Positions 29,143 to 36,561 of a stretch of DNA of 64,000 bases are shown here, in pieces. The stretch spans positions 310,001-374,000 of the forward strand of contig JAFSPM010000045.1 of NCBI GenBank assembly GCA_017442855.1, in the 5' to 3' direction. The stretch comes from Bacteroidaceae bacterium (GTDB taxonomy: Bacteria > Bacteroidota > Bacteroidia > Bacteroidales > Bacteroidaceae). The translations under genes were made by a program, and so were the position numbers. Numbering within the stretch: position 1 is the first letter of the stretch; each line of letters begins with the position of its first letter. Below the pieces are notes generated by a model. The model was not told the DNA's origin, searched no databases, and was given only the letters and a program-made list of their open reading frames with translations.

Positions 29143-30966
29143 ATGATGAGAATGACTAAATGGGCATTGTTGCTCTGTTTCTCGTTGTGTACGGGAATGG
29201 CAGCGGCGCAGACGGCAGCAACAGCTGCTGCACAGACGGCAGAGATTGACTCACTTCAGGGTGCACAAGATTCCCTCGTGCGAGAGCTTCAGAGTCAGTT
29301 GCAGGAGTTTAAGATGCAACAGATTATCCTGCAAGAAGAACTCGAACGCACAGGACAGAGATATGTGAACGACTCGCTGGCCGAGGTGCAGCGCAAAATG
29401 CGTGTTGACTCGCTCAGGCAGATTACCCCAGGTGCCCCACTCGTCTTCGACAACGATACCCTGTTTGTACTCTATGCCCGTAAAGGCGGCAAATTGGCCG
29501 AGACACGTGTCAGAGAGGCCAAGGAGATGATTACCACCGTCGGACAGAGCCTCTCATTTACCATCGACTCCATCTACACCTTCGAAGACGAGTTGTCCAC
29601 CGACATCATGGTGGGTAATCAAGTCATCGTCAGCATCACTGATATGGATGGCCTCTGGCAGCATAAGACACGCACTGAGCTGGCCAACGAATACCTGCCC
29701 CTCATCAAGCAGAAAATCGATGAGTTGCACGAAGACTACGGCTTGCAGCAGAAGCTGAGAGGCATTCTGATGGCAGCTGTCCTTCTCTTTGTGCTCTACC
29801 TGCTCATCCGCTTCACCAACTGGCTCTTCCGCCATTTCAGGATGAAGCTCATTCGTAAGGTGGTGAGCCTCCTGCGCCCCCTCAGTACGGAGAACTACAA
29901 GTTCCTCAACATCCATCGGCAGTGCGTTATGGTGATGATAGCCTACAACACGTTGCGCTATATCCTCATCGTCATCTATCTGTTCCTCATCATTCCTACG
30001 CTGTTTTACATTTTCCCAGAGACCCAGACGTTCACCATGACCGTCTTCAGCTACATCTGGGACCCGTTCAAAGACATCGTCAAGGCCGTCATCGACTATA
30101 TCCCCAATATCTTCCAGATAGCCGTCATTTGGGTATGCTTCTACTATCTGGTTAGGTTTATCCGTTATATCTGCAACGAGATTGCGGCCGAGCGAATGAA
30201 GATCAGCGGCTTCTATCCCGATTGGGCAAAACCTACCTATTTTATCTTACGCGTGCTGCTCTATTCGCTCATGTTCGTCATGATATGGCCCCTGCTGCCC
30301 AACAGCAACTCACAGGTGTTCCAGGGCGTGTCAGTATTCATCGGAATCATCGTCTCCCTGGGCTCTACCTCCATCATTGGCAACCTCATCTCAGGCATGG
30401 TGATGACCTACATGCGCCTCTTCAGCATAGGCGACTATATCAAGGTGGGCGATATTGTGGGCGAGGTGGTGGAGAAAACCATACTTGTTACCCGCATCCG
30501 AACCCGCAAGAACGAGATTATCACCATACAAAACTCAAACCTTATGGGGTCGCAAACCAGCAACTACACCGTAGCTGCCAAGAACTACGGCCTCATTATG
30601 CACACCAAGGTTACCATTGGCTACGATGTGCCTTGGCAAAAAGTAAAAGAGATTATGGAGTCGGCAGCCCTCGAAACCCCGGGCATCAAGCACAAACCCC
30701 GTCCGTTTATGATGACCACCTCGCTCGATGATTACTATGTGGAATACGAAATCAACGCCTTTACCGACGATGCCGTAAGGTTGTCCACCATCTACTCCAA
30801 CCTGCATCAGAACCTGCTGAAGCGCTTCTTCGAAGAAGGTGTTGAGATTATGTCGCCGCATATCTATGCCCATCGCACCGATCTTGACCTGCAGGTACCT
30901 CCAGAGTTTAAGGAAGAGTTTGAAACGCCCCAGCCTCAGGAAAAAGAAGTCCAAGCGAAGAAATAG
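29143..30966 (+). CDS. Large mechanosensitive ion channel of the MscS family
   Basis: 607 aa. A signal peptide (about 1-23), an extracytoplasmic coiled-coil part (about 30-65; QSQLQEFKMQQIILQEELER), several membrane helices (about 205-225, 265-290, 320-345, 365-385 and 393-425) and the MscS pore-lining and beta domain (SLGSTSIIGNLISGMVMTYM, then GDYIKVGDIVGEVVEKTILV). A C-terminal alpha/beta domain and a charged tail follow. It releases solutes on hypo-osmotic shock. The own promoter and the convergent maturase gene mark it as a single-gene unit and as the edge of the accessory island. Confidence 0.9.
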   Translation: MMRMTKWALLLCFSLCTGMAAAQTAATAAAQTAEIDSLQGAQDSLVRELQSQLQEFKMQQIILQEELERTGQRYVNDSLAEVQRKMRVDSLRQITPGAPLVFDNDTLFVLYARKGGKLAETRVREAKEMITTVGQSLSFTIDSIYTFEDELSTDIMVGNQVIVSITDMDGLWQHKTRTELANEYLPLIKQKIDELHEDYGLQQKLRGILMAAVLLFVLYLLIRFTNWLFRHFRMKLIRKVVSLLRPLSTENYKFLNIHRQCVMVMIAYNTLRYILIVIYLFLIIPTLFYIFPETQTFTMTVFSYIWDPFKDIVKAVIDYIPNIFQIAVIWVCFYYLVRFIRYICNEIAAERMKISGFYPDWAKPTYFILRVLLYSLMFVMIWPLLPNSNSQVFQGVSVFIGIIVSLGSTSIIGNLISGMVMTYMRLFSIGDYIKVGDIVGEVVEKTILVTRIRTRKNEIITIQNSNLMGSQTSNYTVAAKNYGLIMHTKVTIGYDVPWQKVKEIMESAALETPGIKHKPRPFMMTTSLDDYYVEYEINAFTDDAVRLSTIYSNLHQNLLKRFFEEGVEIMSPHIYAHRTDLDLQVPPEFKEEFETPQPQEKEVQAKK

Positions 30967-30985
30967 TTTGAGGTTTGCAAAGATG

Positions 30986-32410
30986 TTATGCCTCTGCTGA
31001 GGGCTTAGCTTTCTCAGTGACTTCCTGTGACTGTTTTTCTGCTTCCTGTGCCTTTTTCTCGGCCTCCTCCTGTTCCTGCTTCAGGTGTGCCTTATACAGC
31101 TGCTTCATCTCCTGCTGCATCTCGCGCGCATACTCCTCAGGCATCTCAGGATAGCACTCGTTGCAGTTCGGACAAGCCTTCAGAACGGCACACGCAGGAT
31201 ACTTCGCACAATGTTTGCAAGCCTCTATCCAGTCATAGCCCATCTCCTTGAAGTAAGCAATCATCTGCTCATCAAAGCCTTCTTCGCTGATATGTCCAAC
31301 GTGGTGACTGTCAGTATAATGCTCGCATTTGGTAATGTATCCATCCGGCTGAATCACCACACAGGCATCATTGTCAGCCATACAACTGCCCGATCGTACA
31401 ATGCCCTCGAACGAATCACGATCATACATTCCCCATTCCGTCATCTTGTCTTGTATCTGTCGCATTTTCTGTAGCAATACCTTGCGTTTCTTGTCGTCAC
31501 TTATCCCTGTACGCTTGTTCTTGTCCTCAAACAAGAGATGTGTGTAAGCATGCAGGTTCTTGTTGTCCTTGAAGCGCTCATGCAGCTCCTCCGTCACCCG
31601 CTCCAGGTCGTCGGCATTATGCATATCTATGTTCATGCGGATGCTCACAGAGATATCCGCCGCCAACAGGTGACCAATGTTCTCCATCACTTTTTCGTAG
31701 GCATTCACCCCCTTATAGATATAAGCCTTCACACGGTTGTAAGTCTGCTCCGTGCCGTCTATGGTAATCTGAATTTGATTCAGTTTCCACTCGTCGTGCG
31801 CCTCCTTCACCGTCTCGGCATCCATCAGATAGCCATTGCTGATCATGGAGGATTCATATTTCACGTTCGCCTCCTTCAGTCTGTTGCAAATCAGGCTGAT
31901 AATGGGCTTATTAAACAGCGGCTCGCCACCAAACCACTCGATGTTCACAGGTTCCCCGCCACAATGCTTGATGATGTATTCGGCCGTCTGCTGCGCCGTT
32001 TCCTCCGTCATCGGTCTGCGTGCTTGCCCCAGCTCGTAGCAATAGAAGCAGCGGGCGTTGCAGTCGCTGGTGGTCATGATGGTATAGCCCGTGATGTGCG
32101 TCTTCTTGGGTGCCAGCATACGCGCCACGTTCGTATATTGTCGGCTCAGCAAGCAGTCGTCGTGATCCTCAGGCACCAGGAACCAATGGTTTATCAGTTC
32201 AGGCAAGTCGGTGGGACATTGCTCAAACACCTGCTGTTCCTCTTTCGACAGCAGCACCATCTCTTTGGTCATGTTATGCAGTAGCAGCAGGCCATCATCC
32301 ACGGCGGTCTGCACCACAAAGTTCATCAGGCGGTAAGTCGCTCCCGTCCGATGTTTCTGATTGCCCAATAGTTTGAAATAGGGCTTTGCCGGTTCAAAAA
32401 TCGTTTTCAT
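30986..32410 (-). CDS. Radical SAM/SPASM peptide maturase
   Basis: 474 aa. Residues 1-105 form an N-terminal domain without cysteine clusters, likely to bind the leader peptide. The radical SAM core carries CNARCFYC (Cys117, Cys121, Cys124) and the GGEP motif (161-164). The SPASM region has about ten Cys from GSCMADNDAC to CPNCNECYP for two auxiliary FeS clusters. The last 35 residues are a charged Glu/Lys/Gln tail. Such enzymes form thioether or carbon-carbon crosslinks in RiPP precursors. Two leader-bearing small genes lie directly upstream on the same strand. The start at 32410 falls inside a remnant of a precursor gene. The modification cannot be told from sequence. Confidence 0.88.
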   Translation of the reverse strand: MKTIFEPAKPYFKLLGNQKHRTGATYRLMNFVVQTAVDDGLLLLHNMTKEMVLLSKEEQQVFEQCPTDLPELINHWFLVPEDHDDCLLSRQYTNVARMLAPKKTHITGYTIMTTSDCNARCFYCYELGQARRPMTEETAQQTAEYIIKHCGGEPVNIEWFGGEPLFNKPIISLICNRLKEANVKYESSMISNGYLMDAETVKEAHDEWKLNQIQITIDGTEQTYNRVKAYIYKGVNAYEKVMENIGHLLAADISVSIRMNIDMHNADDLERVTEELHERFKDNKNLHAYTHLLFEDKNKRTGISDDKKRKVLLQKMRQIQDKMTEWGMYDRDSFEGIVRSGSCMADNDACVVIQPDGYITKCEHYTDSHHVGHISEEGFDEQMIAYFKEMGYDWIEACKHCAKYPACAVLKACPNCNECYPEMPEEYAREMQQEMKQLYKAHLKQEQEEAEKKAQEAEKQSQEVTEKAKPSAEA

Positions 32411-32438
32411 CTATGCTCAACACTCGCTTGTCTTTCTC
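32394..32438 (-). pseudogene. Remnant of a sixth precursor leader overlapping the maturase start
   Basis: In the frame offset from the maturase, the minus strand reads EKDKRVLSIDENDF then a stop. The first eight residues plus the Asp-Glu match the opening of the five intact leaders (EKRVLSIELDDE), and the DNA shares CGAGTGTTGAGCAT exactly. There is no in-frame ATG upstream, and the leader stops after about 11 codons. It looks like a decayed or recombined precursor gene whose end was joined to the maturase. Confidence 0.6.
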
Positions 32439-32496
32439 CAAAAATATCAATCTAATAGTTATTTCTTCTGCTCAATCTGATTGTATCCTCATGCTG

Positions 32497-32712
32497 CTAT
32501 CCGTTTTTGGGGGAGCACCCCTCATACGGATAGATATTACTTATCCGGCCGCCTCCACCTACATAGCCGCCCGTCGCCTGCTCCAAGTCATCTTCGCTCA
32601 GTTCCTGGCGCATCACCACTTTCTCATCGCTGCCCATGCCAGTGATAGAAACCTTCTTCACTTCATCGTCAAGCTCAATGCTCAACACTCGTTTTTCTTT
32701 CTGCTCTTCCAT
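32497..32712 (-). CDS. RiPP precursor peptide 1 (71 aa)
   Basis: Leader of 49 residues (KRVLSIELDDEVKKVSITG, then SDEKVVMRQELSEDDLEQATGG at its end, given here in two parts) closed by the double-Gly site at 48-49. The 22-residue core is YVGGGGRISNIYPYEGCSPK plus NG, with one Cys, three Tyr and a run of four Gly. It lies 86 bases upstream of the maturase in the same direction and 33 bases after precursor 2, so the three probably share a transcript. The leader end resembles Nif11-type double-Gly sites, but the N-terminal half does not. Confidence 0.85.
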   Translation of the reverse strand: MEEQKEKRVLSIELDDEVKKVSITGMGSDEKVVMRQELSEDDLEQATGGYVGGGGRISNIYPYEGCSPKNG

Positions 32713-32745
32713 AGACTAATTTTATAAAACCATTTGATTTGACTA

Positions 32746-32937
32746 CTAGTATTGATGTTTTCTACATCTTGGTAATAGTATTTTAGATCCTCCGCTGGCC
32801 TGATCAAGGTCCTCTTCGCTGAGTTCCTGCTTCATCACTACGGTTTCATCACTGTCCGTGCCAGTGATGGAAACTTTCTTCACTTCATCGTCAAGCTCGA
32901 TGCTCAACACTCGTTTTTCGTTCTTCTTCTCTTCCAT
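32746..32937 (-). CDS. RiPP precursor peptide 2 (63 aa)
   Basis: Leader of 50 residues (MEEKKNEKRVLSIELDDEVK, then a stretch ending ELSEEDLDQASGG) with only scattered substitutions against precursor 1. The core of 13 residues, SKILLPRCRKHQY, is basic with one Cys and is the shortest of the set. First gene of the precursor 2 - precursor 1 - maturase run; it begins 46 bases after the ATPase reading frame stops, so read-through from the ATPase promoter is possible. Confidence 0.83.
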   Translation of the reverse strand: MEEKKNEKRVLSIELDDEVKKVSITGTDSDETVVMKQELSEEDLDQASGGSKILLPRCRKHQY

Positions 32938-32983
32938 AATCTATGTTGTTAAAGGGTTCGTAATAATATAACCATCACTTTTG

Positions 32984-34181
32984 TTAATATAGAAAGCCCG
33001 CTAACCATAATGGCAATTTCTTACCGATGGGGAATTCCATAGAGTCAGCCAGAATATATGAGTTGGGAATACCGGCTATTTGGTCGAAAGACTTATCTTT
33101 GCCCCCAACCTCAATGGTTATCTTTCCGTCAATCTTGAAATCACCCTGAGCCGTTCCGTATTCTACAGTATGATTGTTCGACAATTGATTAACGACATAA
33201 CATTCGCGTATAGTACCAATCTTCTGCGCTGAGCTCATGGCATAGTGCATGTTGGGATTGTGAAGGTAAATCTTATCGGGTTTCTGCATCTTGGTCACTG
33301 ATTTGTTGTCGGTATAGAGCAGATTAAGCAGTTCTGCCTTCTGCATGCTGGAAAGATAACTAAGAACGGTGTTTTTGTTGATTTCCAGGTAAGATGCGAA
33401 TTTGGCAATGCTTACATCATAGGGTACGTTGTTAGCCAGAAATAAAAGCATGGCTTTTAGTTTGCGTGTATAGGCAGGATCCACGCCGCAGAATTGTGTC
33501 ATCTCCTGATCAATGATAAAACTTACCACATTCTCTATTCGGCTATAGTACTCTTGTTCATTTCCGTCATAAAAGGGATAGTAGCCCACGTGCAGATACT
33601 CTTCAAAGAGTGCTTGGGGGTTGACATACCCCGCAAACCTTCTGGCAAATGGCGTCTGCATCGCTCAGAATCTCATCTAAAGTATAGTAAGGTAATTCTA
33701 TGCCTTTATAGAAATGCAAGAACTCTCGAAATGAAAGTCCCGCCATATCGTAACTGAGCACCCGTCGCGACAAGTCGGCATCCGCATTCAGTATCTGCAA
33801 CAGCGATGAGCCTGTAAACGTTATCTTCATGTCGGGCCACAAGTCAGTGATTTCTTTTAGCTCTTTGCTCCAAGTAGGGTATTTATGAACTTCGTCAAGG
33901 AAAAGATGCTTGCCGCCCATCAGATGAAAACGCTCCGCAACTTCAAGCAGTGTATGATTGGTGAAATACATGCTGTCCATCACACAATAAAGGGCTTCAC
34001 CTGCATTTACGCCATACTTTTTCTTGATGTATTGGCGCATTAGGGTTGTTTTGCCAACGCCGCGAGAGCCTCGTATCGACACCAACTGTTTTTCCCAGTC
34101 GATGTTGTCCATCAATTGGCGAACAATCTTCATGCTGACCTGGGATACCAGTACTCGATGCTTCTTAAACAGAATTTCCAT
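32984..34181 (-). pseudogene. AAA ATPase (AAA_14 plus DUF4143 type), broken by a frameshift
   Basis: Two overlapping frames make one protein of about 398 aa. The first (34181 to about 33643) carries Walker A GSRGVGKTT (38-46) and Walker B HLFLDEVHKYP (about 93-103). The second continues with YVNPQALFEEYLHVGYYPFY and ends in the DUF4143-like nuclease-fold domain. Removing one G from the GGGG run at about 33637-33640 restores KVCGYVNPQ across the break. The family is common in Bacteroidetes and often accessory; its role is not established. Either a real inactivation or a homopolymer sequencing error explains the break. Confidence 0.85.
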
Positions 34182-34212
34182 GACTATATATTATACTTCA
34201 TACTTTTAGGAA

Positions 34213-34245
34213 CAAAGGTAAAAAAAACTTATTGCAATAACCAAA
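34213..34245 (-). promoter_or_regulatory. Promoter of the AAA ATPase gene
   Basis: On the minus strand: TTTG (34242-34245), 21 bases, TACCTTTG (34213-34220), a consensus Bacteroidales promoter 32 bases before the ATG. A 12-bp palindrome sits inside the spacer. Confidence 0.75.
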
Positions 34246-34273
34246 TCTTTATGAAAAAAAGTTGTTGCAATAA
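34229..34273. promoter_or_regulatory. Paired palindromes, candidate repressor operators
   Basis: TTATTGCAATAA (34229-34240, a perfect palindrome) lies between the -33 and -7 boxes. TTGTTGCAATAA (34262-34273, one base different) lies just upstream of the -33. The centres are 33 bp apart, about three helical turns. This arrangement is typical of an operator pair bound by a dimer; the binding protein is unknown. Confidence 0.55.
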
Positions 34274-34298
34274 GCGACTTCCCTAATAAATAGCTTAT

Positions 34299-34505
34299 TC
34301 AAGCATGCGAGTAGCATACAACTCTCTGCGAATGGTGGTCAGGATCCGTCCTAAAAATTCCTCCCGTCGCCTGCTCCAAGTCTTCCTCGCTCAGTTCTTG
34401 GCGCATCACTACTTTCTCATCACTGTTCACACCAGTGATAGAAACTTTCTTTACTTCGTTGTCGAGTTCTACTCGTAGCACTCGCTTTTCTTTGTTCTCT
34501 TTCAT
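34299..34505 (-). CDS. RiPP precursor peptide 3 (68 aa)
   Basis: Leader of 49 residues (MKENKEKRVLRVELDNEVKK, ending ELSEEDLEQATGG) and a 19-residue core, IFRTDPDHHSQRVVCYSHA, with one Cys and three His. It shares RVLRVEL rather than RVLSIEL with precursor 5, suggesting two leader subtypes. It stands upstream of the ATPase on the same strand, separated by the ATPase promoter, and is preceded by the 535-base gene-free stretch. No strong promoter of its own was found. Confidence 0.82.
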   Translation of the reverse strand: MKENKEKRVLRVELDNEVKKVSITGVNSDEKVVMRQELSEEDLEQATGGIFRTDPDHHSQRVVCYSHA

Positions 34506-35040
34506 GGAATAAATATTATGGTATAAAATTGTTGTAAAGTAAGAGATTATTCAGCAAACATGCATTTTTTTACGGAAGTATTTAACCAAACGCGACCTTT
34601 TTCACCACTTCTGCATCAAAGTCAAGGCTATAATGCCTGCTATCAGTCGTCGGAAAACTCGCTATGGGCGGCGGTAAAGCTTACTACCAGGTGACGGAGA
34701 GTTTCCTACCACTGGCCGCAATATCTGCTATCACCCGTCGCAGTATCTGCCGTACCCCCATAGGAGATACTGCGATGACTCATAGGAGGCTTTGGAACGA
34801 CCCGTAGCAGATACTGCAACAACCTGTAGAAGGCATTCCTTTGAAAATGGACGGAAAGGAGGCTGTATAAAGGCAAGAAATTGCCTGACCATTTCGACAT
34901 GAAACATGCGTATGCAACAAGCCAGAACATACAGCGGCATGACACAGGCCTAGTTTGATGCCTGCGTCAAAGCGTATGCAAACAAGCCAGCTAACAAAGA
35001 AAGAAAATCCCCCGCATTTTTTGCGGGGGATTTATAAACT
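34506..35040. repeat. Gene-free stretch with an array of short direct and inverted repeats
   Basis: No credible gene. The core GCAGTATCTGC occurs at 34740-34750, with a variant GCAATATCTGC at 34718-34728 (22 bases earlier). Its inverse occurs at 34764-34773 (GAGATACTGC) and 34807-34817 (GCAGATACTGC). Each is flanked by related words such as CCCGTCG, CCCGTAG and ATAGGAG. A strong terminator lies at 35005-35033. The array could be a degenerate interspersed repeat or a recombination or binding site cluster. Confidence 0.6.
35005..35033 (-). terminator. Terminator after precursor 4
   Basis: A 12-bp perfect stem, AAATCCCCCGCA with TGCGGGGGATTT, and a 5-base T loop. On the minus strand TTTTC follows, so it ends the WbsX-precursor 4 transcript 8 bases past the stop codon. 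It could also work in the other direction. Confidence 0.9.
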
Positions 35041-35265
35041 TTATTTGCTAAAAAAATCACAGGAAAATGTATGATGATGCCTTACAACTACGCAATGACC
35101 ACTACAATATTTTTTTTCTGTTCCTGCTGCTACATCAAGGTCATCTTCGCTGATTTCCTGCTTTATTACCACCTTCTCATCGCTGTTCTTGCCAGTGACG
35201 GAAACTTTCTTCAATTCGTTGTCGAGCTCTATGCTCAACACGCGTTTTTCATTCTTATCTTCCAT
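35041..35265 (-). CDS. RiPP precursor peptide 4 (74 aa), divergent cleavage site
   Basis: Leader (MEDKNEKRVLSIELDNELKK, ending EISEDDLDVAAG) followed by the longest core: TEKKYCSGHCVVVRHHHTFS then CDFFSK. It has three Cys and four His. The usual double-Gly is replaced by Ala-Gly followed by Thr, so leader cleavage may differ. It lies 12 bases after the WbsX-like lipoprotein stop and directly before a terminator, making a two-gene operon. Confidence 0.82.
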   Translation of the reverse strand: MEDKNEKRVLSIELDNELKKVSVTGKNSDEKVVIKQEISEDDLDVAAGTEKKYCSGHCVVVRHHHTFSCDFFSK

Positions 35266-35277
35266 GATCTTATTGTT

Positions 35278-36480
35278 TTATTCTACTGCTTTTTCCTGAC
35301 GAAAGACGTGCTGAACAGCCTCTAAATAGCCAAAGCCGAAATAGCGGTCGGGCAGCAGATAGCTTCCTTCCACCCATTCGTTCCAAGCATTTATCATGAT
35401 GAAGGGAGGCTGCTGAGGATGCTCATCAACATACTTCTTGGCCATTTCAAGGAAAGATTCGAAAGCACGCGGTGTCTGGTTGAAACGCGTGATGTCGTTC
35501 TCTCCCTTTGCAGGGAAACGGGGTGTGTCATCCCATCCGATGGAAACCGTAGGAAAGACGGGAATGCTAAAAGCTTTTTCCCATTGCTCACGTATCTGGA
35601 TAGCGTTGGCACCATAGGTTAGATAGTCTGGGGTGAAACCACCCATGTTATAAAATGCGTGGCTGTTGATGCCGAGCTTGTCGATACGTTCCTGCTGGGC
35701 TGTGATGAAGTCTTCAGCCAAAAAACTGCCGCCGCCGTTGTTCTGCTGGATGTGGAGCCCCTTGAAACCGGCTTTCTTCACTTCGGCACGGAAGTATTTC
35801 ATCGCCTTGGCGGCTTCGTCTAACGTACCGAAACTTTGGACGAACTGATTCATGTCGAAGATTCCAAATACAGGACAGCCGTCTATCTTCACATAGTTCT
35901 TCTTCTTGAAATACTGATTGATAACTCTTGCCACAATCGTCTTGAACTGATCCATGTTCACCTTCGGGTCGAAAAGGAGCGAAGTGTCATCACCATAAAG
36001 GTGATAGTTCCAGTAGTTCTTCTTCACTTCATGATTGGCCCACATGATGTAGAAGTTCATCTTCCCGTTATTCTTGGCACCAAGGAAACCATCGTCGAGA
36101 GCACCTTCCAGATAAGGATAGTCCATATACCAATACCAGTCATAGACGAAGGTATTCACACCATACTTCAAGGCCGTGTCTATCCATTTCTCCACCACCT
36201 TGGGGTCATCGTCGTGCCCGTAACCCCAAAGCGGCTGCTTCGGCTGATAATGACCAGGGAAGCGAGGATTGCCCTGCTTGATGACTTCCCATTCCCCTTC
36301 TCCTTGCGGCCACAGGTATTTATGTCCGAGCGAGTCGTCGTGACACGAAGGCCAAACGTAGGCACAGACATAGTATTTATCTCCGCTGGTGGGCTTGATG
36401 TCATTTCCTCCACAGGAGTAGCAGCACATCAGAATCATTGTCCAAATGGACAAAAGCAAAATCTTCATTTTATCCGTCAT
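35278..36480 (-). CDS. WbsX/GH99-like lipoprotein
   Basis: 400 aa. The signal MKILLLSIWTMILMCCYSCG (from residue 5) has a lipobox-like CYSC. The body matches the WbsX-type (PF14307), glycoside hydrolase family 99-like barrel: YYVCAYVWPSCHDD at the start, then FVYDWYWYMDYPYLEG, GCPVFGIFDMNQF and MINAWNEWVEGSYLLP. Such proteins act on glycans, often alpha-mannan or O-antigen-like sugars. The export signal points to hydrolysis outside the cell rather than glycosyl transfer. Cotranscribed with precursor 4, which is an odd pairing. Confidence 0.82.
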   Translation of the reverse strand: MTDKMKILLLSIWTMILMCCYSCGGNDIKPTSGDKYYVCAYVWPSCHDDSLGHKYLWPQGEGEWEVIKQGNPRFPGHYQPKQPLWGYGHDDDPKVVEKWIDTALKYGVNTFVYDWYWYMDYPYLEGALDDGFLGAKNNGKMNFYIMWANHEVKKNYWNYHLYGDDTSLLFDPKVNMDQFKTIVARVINQYFKKKNYVKIDGCPVFGIFDMNQFVQSFGTLDEAAKAMKYFRAEVKKAGFKGLHIQQNNGGGSFLAEDFITAQQERIDKLGINSHAFYNMGGFTPDYLTYGANAIQIREQWEKAFSIPVFPTVSIGWDDTPRFPAKGENDITRFNQTPRAFESFLEMAKKYVDEHPQQPPFIMINAWNEWVEGSYLLPDRYFGFGYLEAVQHVFRQEKAVE

Positions 36481-36561
36481 TTTTGCTAACTATTTCAGCC
36501 GTAATGATAGCATTGTTGTTCTGCTCTTCTATAACTCTGTTATTTTAGTTGTTCAGTTTTA

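Noticed and set aside
31538-32284. 248-codon frame antisense to the radical SAM maturase
   Set aside because: The maturase has intact cysteine motifs; the antisense translation is Val/His/Leu-rich with no domain.
34718-34817. Short repeat array considered as CRISPR
   Set aside because: Units are about 11 bases, in both orientations and unevenly spaced, with no cas gene nearby.
34706-34945. 79-codon frame in the repeat-bearing gap
   Set aside because: Frame runs through the short repeats, has no leader similarity to the precursors and no promoter.
35836-36489. 217-codon open frame antisense to the WbsX-like gene
   Set aside because: Overlaps a gene with a signal and family motifs; composition looks like a shadow.
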